Source: Carboxylicivirga fragile (GTDB lineage Bacteria; Bacteroidota; Bacteroidia; Bacteroidales; Marinilabiliaceae). From it: 64,000 nt of DNA. Below are positions 52,391 through 61,414 of the stretch, in pieces. Position numbers and translations under genes: made by a program. The stretch is from positions 1-64,000 of the forward strand of contig JAFMVD010000002.1 of assembly GCA_025499625.1 (NCBI GenBank). Direction: 5' to 3'. The first letter of the stretch is position 1. Each line of letters opens with the position of its first letter. The notes beneath the pieces are model-generated. The model saw only the letters and a program-made list of their open reading frames with translations. It made no database searches and was not told where the DNA came from.

Positions 52391-53944
52391 ATGTTTAAGA
52401 TCCAAAATAAATATTCGGCCATTTTAAAAGCTGCCATCTTTGCAACTGGCTTTAGTGGCATTGTTGCCGAATATCTTCTTTCAACCTTGGCCACCTATTT
52501 TTTAGGCGATTCCATTTTTCAATGGGCCATGATTGTTTCAACCATGCTCTTCACAATGGGTATTGGTAGTCGTATCAGTAAAGTTTTTAAAACACGCTTA
52601 ACCGAAAAGTTTCTCATTCTTGAGTTTGCCTTATCGCTAGTAGTTGCTTTTTCTCCTCTGATTGTATATACGGCATCGGCCTACACCAATTCCATTGGCA
52701 TACTTATCTATTTTTTCTGTATGCTAATTGGAACATTAATTGGAATGGAAATTCCATTAGTGATGCGCATCAACGATGAATACGAAGATCTACGCATTAA
52801 CATCTCAAATGTGCTTGAAAAAGATTACTACGGCAGCTTGCTCGGAGGTATCTTCTTTGCTTTTATCGGACTACCCATAATGGGATTGACTTACACGCCC
52901 TTTCTATTAGGAGTTGTTAATTTTACGGTTGCACTTGCAGTTTTCTTTTTTCTTCGCAAGATGATTAAGCCTAGTTACCGAAAGGCTTTAAGCATATCGA
53001 TGGTCGCTATATCACTCATAATTGTTGCTGGTGTATACTTGGCTGACCCAATCATACAATATGGCGAACAGAAAAAATACAAGGACAAAGTAATTTACGC
53101 AGAACAAACACGTTATCAACGCATCGTTATCACCCAATGGGAAGATAACCATTGGCTGTACTTAAATGGCAATCAGCAACTATGCTCCATGGATGAAGTT
53201 ATGTATCACGAGCCATTGGTTCATCCGGCCATGTCACTTCACCCTCACCCAGTCAATATTCTAGTTTTAGGTGGTGGCGATGGTTGCGCTGTTCGTGAGA
53301 TATTAAAATACCCGAGTGTTCAGTCAATTAAATTGGTGGATTTAGATCCAGCCATGACTAACTTAGGTAAAGAACATCCTGTTCTGCTTGATATGAATAA
53401 AAACTCCATGCATCATCCAAAGTTGGAGATTATTAATACAGATGGCTATCAGTACATTTCAGACAATCAAGATTTTTACGATGTCATCATCATAGATTTG
53501 CCCGATCCTCGATCTGTTGAACTAGGCCGCTTATATTCGAGCGAATTCTACAGCATATGCCATAAACATTTGCGGCCGGAAGGTATGATTGTTACGCAGG
53601 CTGGCAGCCCTTACTTTGCAACAAAAGCTTATAATTGCATACAAAAAACCATGAGGGATGCTGGATTCAAAACCATACCCTTACATAACCAAGTATTAAC
53701 ACTGGGCGAATGGGGTTGGTCTTTGGGAATTAAAACAGAACGTGAAATTGATTTGAAAAAGCAATTACAATCCTTAACTTATGACGGAATTTCGACCCAA
53801 TGGATTAATCACGAAGCCATGCAACTAATTACGTCGTTTGGTAAGGATTTCTTTCCGGGAGCTAGTGATTCAGTTAGAGTTAACCGAATTCACGACCCGG
53901 TTTTATATAAGTATTATTTAAAGGGCAATTGGGATTTGTATTAA
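52391..53944 (+). CDS. Membrane-anchored spermidine synthase-like aminopropyltransferase
   Basis: The N-terminal 225 residues contain about seven membrane helices (AIFATGFSGIVAEYLLSTL, FCMLIGTLIGMEIPLVM, FLLGVVNFTVALAVFFFL). The rest is a spermidine-synthase fold: VLVLGGGDGCAVREILKY-type glycine loop (LVLGGGDGCAVREIL), LVDLDPAMTNLG binding the nucleoside, and IIDLPDPRSVELGRLYSSEF with the catalytic Asp. Spermidine synthases transfer aminopropyl from decarboxylated SAM. The next gene, an AdoMet decarboxylase, would supply it. The polyamine acceptor is unknown. At 517 residues it is almost twice the size of SpeE because of the membrane part. Confidence 0.9.
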   Translation: MFKIQNKYSAILKAAIFATGFSGIVAEYLLSTLATYFLGDSIFQWAMIVSTMLFTMGIGSRISKVFKTRLTEKFLILEFALSLVVAFSPLIVYTASAYTNSIGILIYFFCMLIGTLIGMEIPLVMRINDEYEDLRINISNVLEKDYYGSLLGGIFFAFIGLPIMGLTYTPFLLGVVNFTVALAVFFFLRKMIKPSYRKALSISMVAISLIIVAGVYLADPIIQYGEQKKYKDKVIYAEQTRYQRIVITQWEDNHWLYLNGNQQLCSMDEVMYHEPLVHPAMSLHPHPVNILVLGGGDGCAVREILKYPSVQSIKLVDLDPAMTNLGKEHPVLLDMNKNSMHHPKLEIINTDGYQYISDNQDFYDVIIIDLPDPRSVELGRLYSSEFYSICHKHLRPEGMIVTQAGSPYFATKAYNCIQKTMRDAGFKTIPLHNQVLTLGEWGWSLGIKTEREIDLKKQLQSLTYDGISTQWINHEAMQLITSFGKDFFPGASDSVRVNRIHDPVLYKYYLKGNWDLY

Positions 53945-53973
53945 AACCAACGAAGCTTAACAGAAACAACGCA

Positions 53974-54345
53974 ATGAACAACATAAATCCAGTAAATCTG
54001 CCACCACAAGTTTTTAACCTTAAAGGTTGGATAGAATTAACTGAATCCTCACAGTTGAAAACCTTATTTGGTGAACAATTAAAAAATGCCGATTTTAAAG
54101 TATTAAACTTTTCAGATCATCATTTTCCGCTGAATGGCTACACGGCTTTTTGGCTTTTAGCCGAATCGCATTTGGCATTACACACATTTACTGAAAGCGG
54201 TTGGTGCTACATCGAGTTAAGCAGTTGCAACAAAGAAAAAGCACAGCTCTTCAAAGCGGCATGCGAAAAACTGCCTCATGCACTAAAATGGGATAGCGAT
54301 GTGGAAGAGCTAAGTTGCGAGACTAACAATAACGTTCACTCATAA
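53974..54345 (+). CDS. speD: Minimal S-adenosylmethionine decarboxylase
   Basis: The ATG at 53974 gives 123 residues; the frame is open to an upstream TTG that overlaps the previous gene and looks unreal. The protein contains LLAESHLALHTFTESGWCY, in which Glu64-Ser65 is the expected self-cleavage site that leaves a pyruvoyl group on Ser65. His70 and Cys85 (IELSSCNKEK) sit at the same spacing as Ser63, His68 and Cys83 of the Thermotoga enzyme. It makes decarboxylated SAM for the adjacent aminopropyltransferase. It lies 29 bases after that gene and 11 bases before a channel gene. Confidence 0.9.
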   Translation: MNNINPVNLPPQVFNLKGWIELTESSQLKTLFGEQLKNADFKVLNFSDHHFPLNGYTAFWLLAESHLALHTFTESGWCYIELSSCNKEKAQLFKAACEKLPHALKWDSDVEELSCETNNNVHS

Positions 54346-54356
54346 CACAATTTGCT

Positions 54357-55382
54357 ATGAAGAAAAAACTTGGTTTAGCTGTTGGTTTTGTCATATACCT
54401 CTGCCTCATCTACGTTATATCGGTGCTTGAAAGAGGCGATGCCAATGCCAATATCAAATCGCTAACCGATGCCCTTTGGTATGCCATTGTTACCTTGACG
54501 ACCGTAGGCTATGGTGACTTTTACCCTGTTACACCCTGGGGTAAAGTAGTAGGATTATTTGTAATACTTGGTAGTCTGGGTGTAATCGGCTACTTCATTG
54601 GTGAAATAAGCAGTAGAATAAACATTTATATGGAAAAGAAGAAAACAGGGTTCTTCGGAACAGATTTCGAAGACCATTACCTAATTATTGGATGGAGTGA
54701 ATTTGGACGAAAAGTTGCTGATCAGGTTTTTCCAGCTGGACATAAAATTGCCTTCGTAACAAACTCAAAAAACGACCTTGAACTCCTCAAGGATTTATAC
54801 CCTCACGAACAATGTTTCGGAATGTTTGCCGATTATAACAACATGCAAGCTTACGAAAAAGCAAACATCCTAAAGAGTAAAGCTGTATTTATCAACTTCA
54901 CCGAAGATACCGAAACACTGGTATTTGTTCTTAATCTTAAAAAGGCATTTCCAAATCTCAACATCATTGTCAATTGCAGCAACCCCGATCTGAAAGAAAC
55001 ATTGATTAGCACTGGCATAACACATGTAGTGTCTCGCAGCGAAGTAGCTTCACGAATGGTGGCTAGTTACCTGTTTGAGCCACATGTGGCAGAATATACG
55101 GAAGATTTGATTGCAACTAGCATTGCTCACGACGATCAGGATATTCAGCAATTTAAAGTCACCCAAAACAACCCCTATCTAGGCAAAAAATATTTCGATG
55201 CCTTTGTAGAGATGAAGAAAGATCTTAACGTCATTTTAATTGGTTTGGTCATCGACAATAAGGTTGACAAAAACCCAAGCGACGATCAAAAAATAGAGCT
55301 CGACCAATACATCATAGTTATTTCATGCGGAAGTGACAAGAAAGCTTTGGAGAGTACCTTTGGAGTACAAGAGGGAGTGTAG
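54357..55382 (+). CDS. Two-helix potassium channel with RCK/TrkA domains
   Basis: The 341-residue protein has TM1 (GLAVGFVIYLCLIYVISVL), a pore helix with the selectivity filter TTVGYGDFYPV, and TM2 (VVGLFVILGSLGVIGYFIG). The filter TVGYGD is that of K+ channels. A TrkA-N/RCK domain follows (DHYLIIGWSEFGRKVADQV, nucleotide-binding Gly motif), then a TrkA-C-like part from about residue 255. Regulation by a bound ligand (NAD(H), Ca2+ or another) is inferred from the family. It starts 11 bases after the decarboxylase gene, so channel and polyamine enzymes are transcribed together; polyamines are known blockers of some K+ channels. Confidence 0.93.
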   Translation: MKKKLGLAVGFVIYLCLIYVISVLERGDANANIKSLTDALWYAIVTLTTVGYGDFYPVTPWGKVVGLFVILGSLGVIGYFIGEISSRINIYMEKKKTGFFGTDFEDHYLIIGWSEFGRKVADQVFPAGHKIAFVTNSKNDLELLKDLYPHEQCFGMFADYNNMQAYEKANILKSKAVFINFTEDTETLVFVLNLKKAFPNLNIIVNCSNPDLKETLISTGITHVVSRSEVASRMVASYLFEPHVAEYTEDLIATSIAHDDQDIQQFKVTQNNPYLGKKYFDAFVEMKKDLNVILIGLVIDNKVDKNPSDDQKIELDQYIIVISCGSDKKALESTFGVQEGV

Positions 55383-55445
55383 ATTATAATGGTTAATGAT
55401 AAAAGATTAGTGATTAATTATTAGAAAAACTTAAAGAGCAACTTT

Positions 55446-55529
55446 AATCCCTCTGGGATTTAACAACAATAACCATGGGTGCAACCCATGGTAAACAAAC
55501 AGGTACAAATAGAACCCCGAAGTGGGTTC
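55446..55529. repeat. Triple-palindrome intergenic repeat
   Basis: Three adjacent hairpin-forming blocks occur: AATCCCTCTGGGATT (55446-55460), ACCATGGGTGCAACCCATGGT (55472-55492; nine-base arms around three bases) and GAACCCCGAAGTGGGTTC (55512-55529). The pattern resembles repeats I have seen scattered in environmental Bacteroidota genomes. It lies between convergent transcripts (the channel gene and the LytTR regulator) and may also serve as a terminator. Confidence 0.6.
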
Positions 55530-55628
55530 AACTGTTGATTAACATACTTTTAAAACATAAGCTCGCCATTAGTACAAAACAGGTTCAAGCCGAAACACAA
55601 GAGTAGAAGCCGCAATGCACTTATACTA

Positions 55629-56342
55629 TTACAAACTCTCTAATCGGCTAATCACTTCATTTTTATATCCCCTGCTTATTGGAACGGTAGCATCTTCCAT
55701 CTCAATGTATTCGTGAGTAAAAGAGCTGATGTGGGCTAACGATACCAGATACGAGCGATGTGTTCTAATAAAGGACTTAGCCGGCAACTTGGCTTCAATA
55801 TTTGAAATAGTTTCGCGCGTAACTACCTCCTGATAATCTAAATGTATCTTGATGTAATCACTCAGACTCTCAACGTATTTAATGTCCTTAAAAACGATCT
55901 TTATCATCTTACGATCCGACCGTACAAAAATGAAGTCGCTGGCTTCAGCTTCAATCTTTTCTGGGACATTACTTAAGTTGGGTGTTTCTTCCAGGTATTT
56001 CTGAACCGATTGCAAAAGGCGATTAAAAGCGATGGGTTTAAGTAGGTAGTCAACGGCTTTCAAATCAAAACCTTCAACCGCATAGTCGCGATAAGCTGTG
56101 GTAAAAATGATTTTGATGTTGGGGTTAATGGTTTTAGCAAAGTCCAATCCTGAGATCTCCGGCATATTAATATCCAAAAAAACAAGATCAATCGATTGAG
56201 AACTGATCCATTTAAATGCTTCCAGTGCGTTTTTGCAAGAGGCCACAATATTAATCTGATCGATTTTTTTCAGATGTGTTTCAATCACTTCGCGAGCAGT
56301 GGCTTCATCATCAACAATTATACAGTTTATGACTTTAGACAT
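55629..56342 (-). CDS. LytTR-family response regulator
   Basis: The protein has a receiver domain with CIIVDDEATAREVI, the phosphorylation site LVFLDINMPEISGLDFA and the switch Lys in YLLKPIAF. A LytTR DNA-binding domain follows (IFVRSDRKMIKIVFKDIKYVE, then SFIRTHRSYLVSLAHIS). LytTR regulators bind direct repeats upstream of target genes. At 237 residues it is typical. The ATG at 56342 is favoured over a TTG two codons upstream. It overlaps the kinase gene by eight bases, so the two form a unit; the kinase comes first. Confidence 0.93.
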   Translation of the reverse strand: MSKVINCIIVDDEATAREVIETHLKKIDQINIVASCKNALEAFKWISSQSIDLVFLDINMPEISGLDFAKTINPNIKIIFTTAYRDYAVEGFDLKAVDYLLKPIAFNRLLQSVQKYLEETPNLSNVPEKIEAEASDFIFVRSDRKMIKIVFKDIKYVESLSDYIKIHLDYQEVVTRETISNIEAKLPAKSFIRTHRSYLVSLAHISSFTHEYIEMEDATVPISRGYKNEVISRLESL

Positions 56343-57402
56343 CGGCAAAGGGTTTTAAATCGATGATTAAATGGGCAGTATAGCTATCCTTTTCTCTAGT
56401 TGCTTTTAATTGGTAATTATTAAGGTAATTCAGGTCAAGCCGCTTATTAATATTACTCAAACCAATGCCTTCTTTTGCTTCATCCTCAACAGGTGAACGC
56501 ATACTATTGCTAATTTTAAATTCCATTTGATAATTATCCACTCTTATACTGGCATCAATACGTAGAAAGCCATCCACTAACTCACCATGCTTAAAGGCGT
56601 TTTCTACAAAAGGAATGAGTAACATGGGCGACACTTGAATTGAGGAATCAATGCTAGGAGCATCAAAACGAATAAGCAAACTATCTTTAAACCGGATTTT
56701 CTCCAATTCGATGTATTCCTTAATGTGCAACACCTCCTCTTTTAAAGCCACCTTTGGTTGGTTTATCTGATACAGAATATAATCAAGTAAGTTAGATAGT
56801 TTGAGAATTATCTCCGGTGTGTGCTTCGATTTTTGAAGTGCAAAGCCATAAATAGTATTCAAGGTATTGAAGAGGAAGTGAGGATGAATCTGACGTTTGA
56901 GATAGTGCAATTCTTGTTCTTTTAATTGAAGCTGAGTGGCCAGTATCTTATTTTCCAACTCCTTGTTTTTGGCATCGGTTTTTAATGTATTATTAAGTAT
57001 ACTAATAAAAGAAATAACGCCAACCACAAGGTAAACCAAGATGAGAATGAACAAAAAGTTTTTACTCATTGGTGGCATAATGGCCACATTAAATTTCAAT
57101 AGAAAAATCAAACAGCCATACAGAGCCAATACTATTAAATAAGAAGACACCACAAAGGTATAGAAGGTATAGAGTGCAAACTTTTGATAGTCTCGCTTTA
57201 ATAAAAAACGAGGAATAAGGATGCGTTCCATAAAATAAGTCACCCCCATGGTTAAAGGTAAAAGGCAACTTGAAAACCAGATAATATAAGTATTGTCGTT
57301 AGAGTTGTAGCTAAAAAAATAGAAAAAGAAGAACCATACACCTGTCCAGAATAGTAGGTGTAAGCTTACGGTTTGAACTATTTTAGGCAAACGAAAAGTC
57401 AT
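56335..57402 (-). CDS. LytS-type membrane histidine kinase
   Basis: This kinase has four predicted membrane helices within residues 1-140 (LHLLFWTGVWFFFFYFFSY, FALYTFYTFVVSSYLIVLAL, FLFILILVYLVVGVISFIS). A coiled coil leads to HYLKRQIHPHFLFNTLNTIY, the His_kinase box with the phosphorylated His, followed by LIPFVENAFKHGELVDG (N box) and GIGLSNINKRLD. The ATG at 57402 is chosen because the longer frame to 57498 has no hydrophobic or conserved content. The gene overlaps the LytTR regulator. The signal is not known. Confidence 0.92.
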   Translation of the reverse strand: MTFRLPKIVQTVSLHLLFWTGVWFFFFYFFSYNSNDNTYIIWFSSCLLPLTMGVTYFMERILIPRFLLKRDYQKFALYTFYTFVVSSYLIVLALYGCLIFLLKFNVAIMPPMSKNFLFILILVYLVVGVISFISILNNTLKTDAKNKELENKILATQLQLKEQELHYLKRQIHPHFLFNTLNTIYGFALQKSKHTPEIILKLSNLLDYILYQINQPKVALKEEVLHIKEYIELEKIRFKDSLLIRFDAPSIDSSIQVSPMLLIPFVENAFKHGELVDGFLRIDASIRVDNYQMEFKISNSMRSPVEDEAKEGIGLSNINKRLDLNYLNNYQLKATREKDSYTAHLIIDLKPFADV

Positions 57403-57613
57403 TACTACAATATTACAATTTTTTATGGCTCCTGTGATACAATATCGACCAATGACCATTTTAAGTCCTGATTTTGCAATTTGAGGATTAATTTCCAACT
57501 TACAGATGAAAACTGATGATAAAGGGATGAAGAATGGTAGGTGGTCGAATAAGAAATTTTGGTATTGATTGATGCGCTACATTTGCTTCAGTATTCATTT
57601 AAAAGCAAAAATC

Positions 57614-57991
57614 ATGATTGACAAACTTAACGACGGAGGACCGTTTTTCACCTATCCAATAATGATATTGTTAGTGATCATTATTGCATTGATTGTACGA
57701 GGCTGTTTGAAATCAAATAGCAATGGAAAAATAATCGCACTTATTAAATCCATAAGTTGGTTTACCTTGGCTTGGGGCTTTTTAGGAAGAACTTTCGGAT
57801 TAATTGTAGCTTTTGATAATGTATCAGCCAGCGGAGAACTAACACCAAGCCTATTAGCAGGAGGATTAAAGATGGCCATACTGAACCCACTCTTTGCCAT
57901 TGTCGTTTTTTTAATTGCTCGTGCAGGCGTTATTTACATGTTATCTGTGAAGAAAGAAACAGATTTTGAGCCTAATGGGGAATTAAAATAA
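57614..57991 (+). CDS. MotA/TolQ/ExbB-like small membrane protein
   Basis: The 125-residue protein has three predicted helices: TYPIMILLVIIIALIVRGCL, a middle helix in FTLAWGFLGRTFGLIVAFDN, and MAILNPLFAIVVFLIARAGV. The last two with intervening SGELTPSLLAGGLKM resemble the conserved pore segment of MotA/TolQ/ExbB proteins. It is short and has no ExbD/TolR partner nearby. The ATG at 57614 gives the compact form; an upstream start at 57569 adds a basic leader. It lies between divergent transcripts. It may be a stand-alone ExbB-like channel of unknown use. Confidence 0.75.
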   Translation: MIDKLNDGGPFFTYPIMILLVIIIALIVRGCLKSNSNGKIIALIKSISWFTLAWGFLGRTFGLIVAFDNVSASGELTPSLLAGGLKMAILNPLFAIVVFLIARAGVIYMLSVKKETDFEPNGELK

Positions 57992-57998
57992 TAAATCA

Positions 57999-58027
57999 AA
58001 AGAGTTGGCAATTTCGCCAGCTCTTTT
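57999..58027 (+). terminator. Intrinsic terminator of the ExbB-like gene
   Basis: AAGAGTTGGC pairs with GCCAGCTCTT around a six-base loop, followed by a run of five T. It lies within about 10 bases of the stop codon. Confidence 0.85.
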
Positions 58028-58100
58028 TGTTAATAAGTACATACATAATGATCGGTGATGAAAACCACTACTCACTAATACCTTCGGACTAGCGGACTAA

Positions 58101-58805
58101 TCACATAGCAACACTACCAATTCGTGTCAGCTTTTGAATATTCATTAATCTAATGCGACGACCATTTACCTCTATCAGGTTTTCCTTCTTAAAATCAGCT
58201 AACATCCGAATTACGGACTCAGGTACCGTTCCTACCACATTTGCCAAATCACGTCGGGATAATGGAATTTTAAGATTACAATCATCATCCACATCAAACA
58301 CTTCTTTAAGTTGAACCAAGCCTTCAGCTACACGTTCACGTACTGTTTTCTGCGCCACGTTTAAGATGAATGTTTGCGTTGCACTAAGCTCACCACACAC
58401 ATGTTTCATCATTATCATTGAGAAGTTTGAATTCGATTTCATCAATTGAGTCAAGCACGACCCTTCGATATAGGCCACTTTAACATCTTCCATAACTTCG
58501 GCGGTTGCACAGGCTAATTCTTCCGTTAAAAACGATCTGAACCCAAGAATCTCACCTCCCTTGGCAAAACGAATAATTAATTCCTTGCCTTTTGACCCGC
58601 ACTTTTTTTGCTTGACCACCCCATCGAACAAAAGAATTACTTTATTTAAGTAACAACCTTCACGATAAAGTATATTTCCTTTTCGGAGCTCTTTATAATG
58701 CAGGTTTTCTAACAATAAAGCGGTTTCACTTTCGGATAAATGACGAAAAATCTCCAACTTTTTCAATCTATCCCTTAATACATTAATTGCTACTCGTGTT
58801 TCCAT
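58101..58805 (-). CDS. Crp/Fnr-family transcriptional regulator
   Basis: The N-terminal part is a cyclic-nucleotide-binding-type beta barrel (LRKGNILYREGCYLNKVILLFDG and GGEILGFRSFLTEE). The dimer helix is followed by a winged-helix domain with IPLSRRDLANVVGTVPESVI, the recognition helix region, and LIEVNGRRIRLMN. At 234 residues it is typical. Cysteines occur at three or four places in the N-terminal half but not in the four-Cys Fnr pattern, so an iron-sulfur switch is not supported. Its ligand and targets are unknown. It is followed by a divergent gap with the ExbB-like gene. Confidence 0.92.
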   Translation of the reverse strand: METRVAINVLRDRLKKLEIFRHLSESETALLLENLHYKELRKGNILYREGCYLNKVILLFDGVVKQKKCGSKGKELIIRFAKGGEILGFRSFLTEELACATAEVMEDVKVAYIEGSCLTQLMKSNSNFSMIMMKHVCGELSATQTFILNVAQKTVRERVAEGLVQLKEVFDVDDDCNLKIPLSRRDLANVVGTVPESVIRMLADFKKENLIEVNGRRIRLMNIQKLTRIGSVAM

Positions 58806-59159
58806 ACAACAAATAATATTAAACGTGATAAATACTTACGACGACCTCTGAACGTTTTATTCCAATATTTAAATGAACAACTTCGGTTACAAACATAAAT
58901 GGAATTTTTGTGATTAAACACCCCTTTTCGCAATATTTTACCTAATTTTCAGCAGCTATATGCTATGTTAAAAGTCATGTTTACGATATTAGATATACAA
59001 ATTCACACAGATACCCGAAGTCCTCTTTAAATTCCGACTATAGTTTTGGTGAACAAAAAGCAATTTAGAAAGCACTAGTCAAGGTGACCAGAAAGATACC
59101 CGAACCATTACTTACATAACCCGATAGGTAGATAATAACATATCGGGGTAAATTCAGAC
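58806..59159. other. Interval between chemoreceptor and Crp/Fnr gene
   Basis: These 354 bases contain the promoter side of the Crp/Fnr gene and the 3' end of the chemoreceptor transcript, both minus strand. The only structured element seen is an imperfect inverted repeat at 59119-59148, where CCCGATA (59120-59126) pairs with TATCGGG (59141-59147) over a 14-base loop; it lacks a T run. No ORF with coding character is present. Confidence 0.5.
59119..59148. repeat. Inverted repeat downstream of the chemoreceptor gene
   Basis: CCCGATA and TATCGGG frame a 14-base loop. The arms are the same seven bases as half of the palindrome inside the dispersed ~77 bp elements, but the flanking ends are absent. 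It could be a weak terminator of the chemoreceptor gene. Confidence 0.45.
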
Positions 59160-61037
59160 CTAATTTAATTTAAATCGACCCACCATGTCATTTAATTGAT
59201 CTGCACCTTGCTTCATCTCTGTCGAACTCGAAGCCAATTCTTCTGAGGCAGCAGCATTCGATTGCGTAACCTGATTAAGTTGCTCTATAGCATGGTTTAT
59301 TTGCTGTGCTCCAATCGTCTGTTCTTTACTTGAAGAACTAATTTCCTGTACCATCTGTACAGTCTTATCAATTTGACCGATAGCTTCCTTTAGCTTACCT
59401 CCAGCCTTCTCAGCACCTGATACTCCCTCACTAATCAGACTCGCAATTTCATCAGCTACCACTTTACTTCGTTCAGCCAACTTTCGAACTTCAGTTGCTA
59501 CTACAGCAAAACCTCGCCCTTGCTCTCCAGCTCTGGCGGCCTCAACAGCAGCATTTAAAGCTAAAATATTTGTCTGTTGAGCAATACCAGTCACCATATC
59601 AACCTTCTCTACAATTAACTTCATCAAACGCTCACTTTCCGTTGAAGCAACATTACCTTCCTTAATGCTATCTGCCATAATTAAAGTAACCTGCTCGGCC
59701 TGCTCGCTATATTGCTTGTTTTGCGCAATTGAAGCAGTCATCTCTTCCATTGAAGCTGAAACTTCTTCAGTAGATGAAGCTTGTTCATTAGCTCCCGTTG
59801 AAATATCCTGAGATGTAGTATTCATTTGTGTACTCGCACCAGCCAAAGCATTTGAACTGCGTTTAATTTCTTGCAATAAATTTGAAACCTCATCCACCAT
59901 AAGATTTAAAGCACTGGCTAATTCTCCAATTTCGTCCTCTTGATTAATGTCTAATTTCTGACTCAAATCACCTTTGGCAATAGTTTGCGCAAACACAACC
60001 CCTTTTCTCAACTGTCTCACTAAAAAACCAGATAAGAACATAGCCAATCCGACTCCAGCAACTAACGACAATAGTAAAATAACTATGGTCAAAACACTCG
60101 TACTTCTTGCCTTGCTAACCATTTTACTTTCCGATAATATACTGGCTTCAGAAATATCAATGGAATGATTAAACAACTTACCAATTGTATCCAATTGCAC
60201 AAGGGTTTGCCCAAAAAACACACCGTTAGCTGCTTGCGTTCCTTTAAGTTGCTCCTGATTTCTTTCAATTAATTCATTCAAAATACCCAAAACCTGATCA
60301 GCAGCTCCGGCGGTATTGTTCATATAATAATTTTGAGCTCCAACATAATCGCCAGCAGCAACCATCCGATTAAGCGATCTGGCAGATTGGTGCAAACGTT
60401 CGTGAGGCCGAAGAATGTCGTTAAATTTTTCACTTAGCACCTCATCTTTCTGCAAAAGTTCTTGCGTGTTTGGCAGGTCAAGCCAACTACCCAAACCACA
60501 CTTCGTATGATCCATCTGAACACCTATTTGACTTTTTTTACTCAATATTGCTTCTTCAACTTGCAACATCCACAGCAAATGATCAGATTTAGATTTATTT
60601 AAGGCGATAGATAAACTTACATCAACATGCTCATGCAAATCTTCAATTTCAATTGCCGATTGGTGCAATAACATATGCGGCTCCTCAAAAAGAGGAAATA
60701 CCTCTTTAAGATCCGGTACTAATTCCTCAGCTTGCTTTCGGCCATCTCCATAATACCATTTCCCAAAATCACATTTATGATGATCTGTTTGAACCGCCAA
60801 CTCTAAGGCCTCTGAGCTAGACAGGAATTCACTTACTTGTTTAGCCCATATTAAATGTTGCGTGTATCTGGTCTCCAAGTCACCCTTTAACTTATTACCG
60901 GCAATAACCTGCTCTGCATCTGAAATGATATTTCTTATTCCATTAAATGACAAAAAGCCAACTATAGTAAGCAGCACCAATAAAACTCCAAAGCTGAATA
61001 AAAGCTTAGTTCTAATTTTTAAGTTATTCCAGATCAT
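59160..61037 (-). CDS. Methyl-accepting chemotaxis protein with two CZB-like zinc modules
   Basis: The start at 61037 ([17 protein letters not shown]) gives TM1 at about residues 11-30; the longer frame to 61163 adds no signal. Between TM1 and TM2 (about 300-325) there are two CZB-like modules: [10 protein letters not shown]...[11 protein letters not shown]...PHMLLHQSA and [10 protein letters not shown]...[11 protein letters not shown]...PHERLHQSA, each with the Cys and His residues that bind zinc. HAMP ([20 protein letters not shown]) and the signalling hairpin [20 protein letters not shown] follow. At 625 residues it is complete. Sensing of zinc or of oxidants such as hypochlorite is inferred from the CZB family. 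No che genes lie nearby. Confidence 0.9.
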   Translation of the reverse strand: MIWNNLKIRTKLLFSFGVLLVLLTIVGFLSFNGIRNIISDAEQVIAGNKLKGDLETRYTQHLIWAKQVSEFLSSSEALELAVQTDHHKCDFGKWYYGDGRKQAEELVPDLKEVFPLFEEPHMLLHQSAIEIEDLHEHVDVSLSIALNKSKSDHLLWMLQVEEAILSKKSQIGVQMDHTKCGLGSWLDLPNTQELLQKDEVLSEKFNDILRPHERLHQSARSLNRMVAAGDYVGAQNYYMNNTAGAADQVLGILNELIERNQEQLKGTQAANGVFFGQTLVQLDTIGKLFNHSIDISEASILSESKMVSKARSTSVLTIVILLLSLVAGVGLAMFLSGFLVRQLRKGVVFAQTIAKGDLSQKLDINQEDEIGELASALNLMVDEVSNLLQEIKRSSNALAGASTQMNTTSQDISTGANEQASSTEEVSASMEEMTASIAQNKQYSEQAEQVTLIMADSIKEGNVASTESERLMKLIVEKVDMVTGIAQQTNILALNAAVEAARAGEQGRGFAVVATEVRKLAERSKVVADEIASLISEGVSGAEKAGGKLKEAIGQIDKTVQMVQEISSSSKEQTIGAQQINHAIEQLNQVTQSNAAASEELASSSTEMKQGADQLNDMVGRFKLN

Positions 61038-61414
61038 GTTAAAAGTGTTTTTTTCAAGATAATAAGCAAAATGATAATAATCAATTAATTTACCCTGTAT
61101 AACATTTCTTTTACCAGAGTTAAAAACATCAAAACCTAAGGCCAGAAAGCATTTCCCTTTCAAATTAAAAGCTAACTACACTTAACACTCTGCATAAAGT
61201 TGACTTTAATAACTAATTTAATTAACTTATTTACAAATTCACACATTCTTTTTCTTTTGATGTTTAATATCTTATACCAACAACACAACAAGAACAAGGT
61301 AACATTACTAATATATGATAGTAATACGTCATAAAATGGTAAAACTCGAAATTAAAGATTTTGGTATCTTTAATTATTTTTAATACATTTATTGCAACAC
61401 CACACACAAAAGAT
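61038..61414. other. Divergent interval between chemoreceptor and beta-oxidation operon
   Basis: This 377-base AT-rich region should hold the promoters of the chemoreceptor (minus) and the enoyl-CoA hydratase operon (plus). A TATCTTTA at about 61364-61371 is a near match to TAnnTTTG but lacks the final G. I see no hairpin, repeat or small gene. Confidence 0.5.

Noticed and set aside
58101-58805. Fnr-type iron-sulfur oxygen sensor
   Set aside because: The cysteines in the N-terminal half do not show the four-Cys spacing required for an Fnr cluster, so it is described only as Crp/Fnr family.
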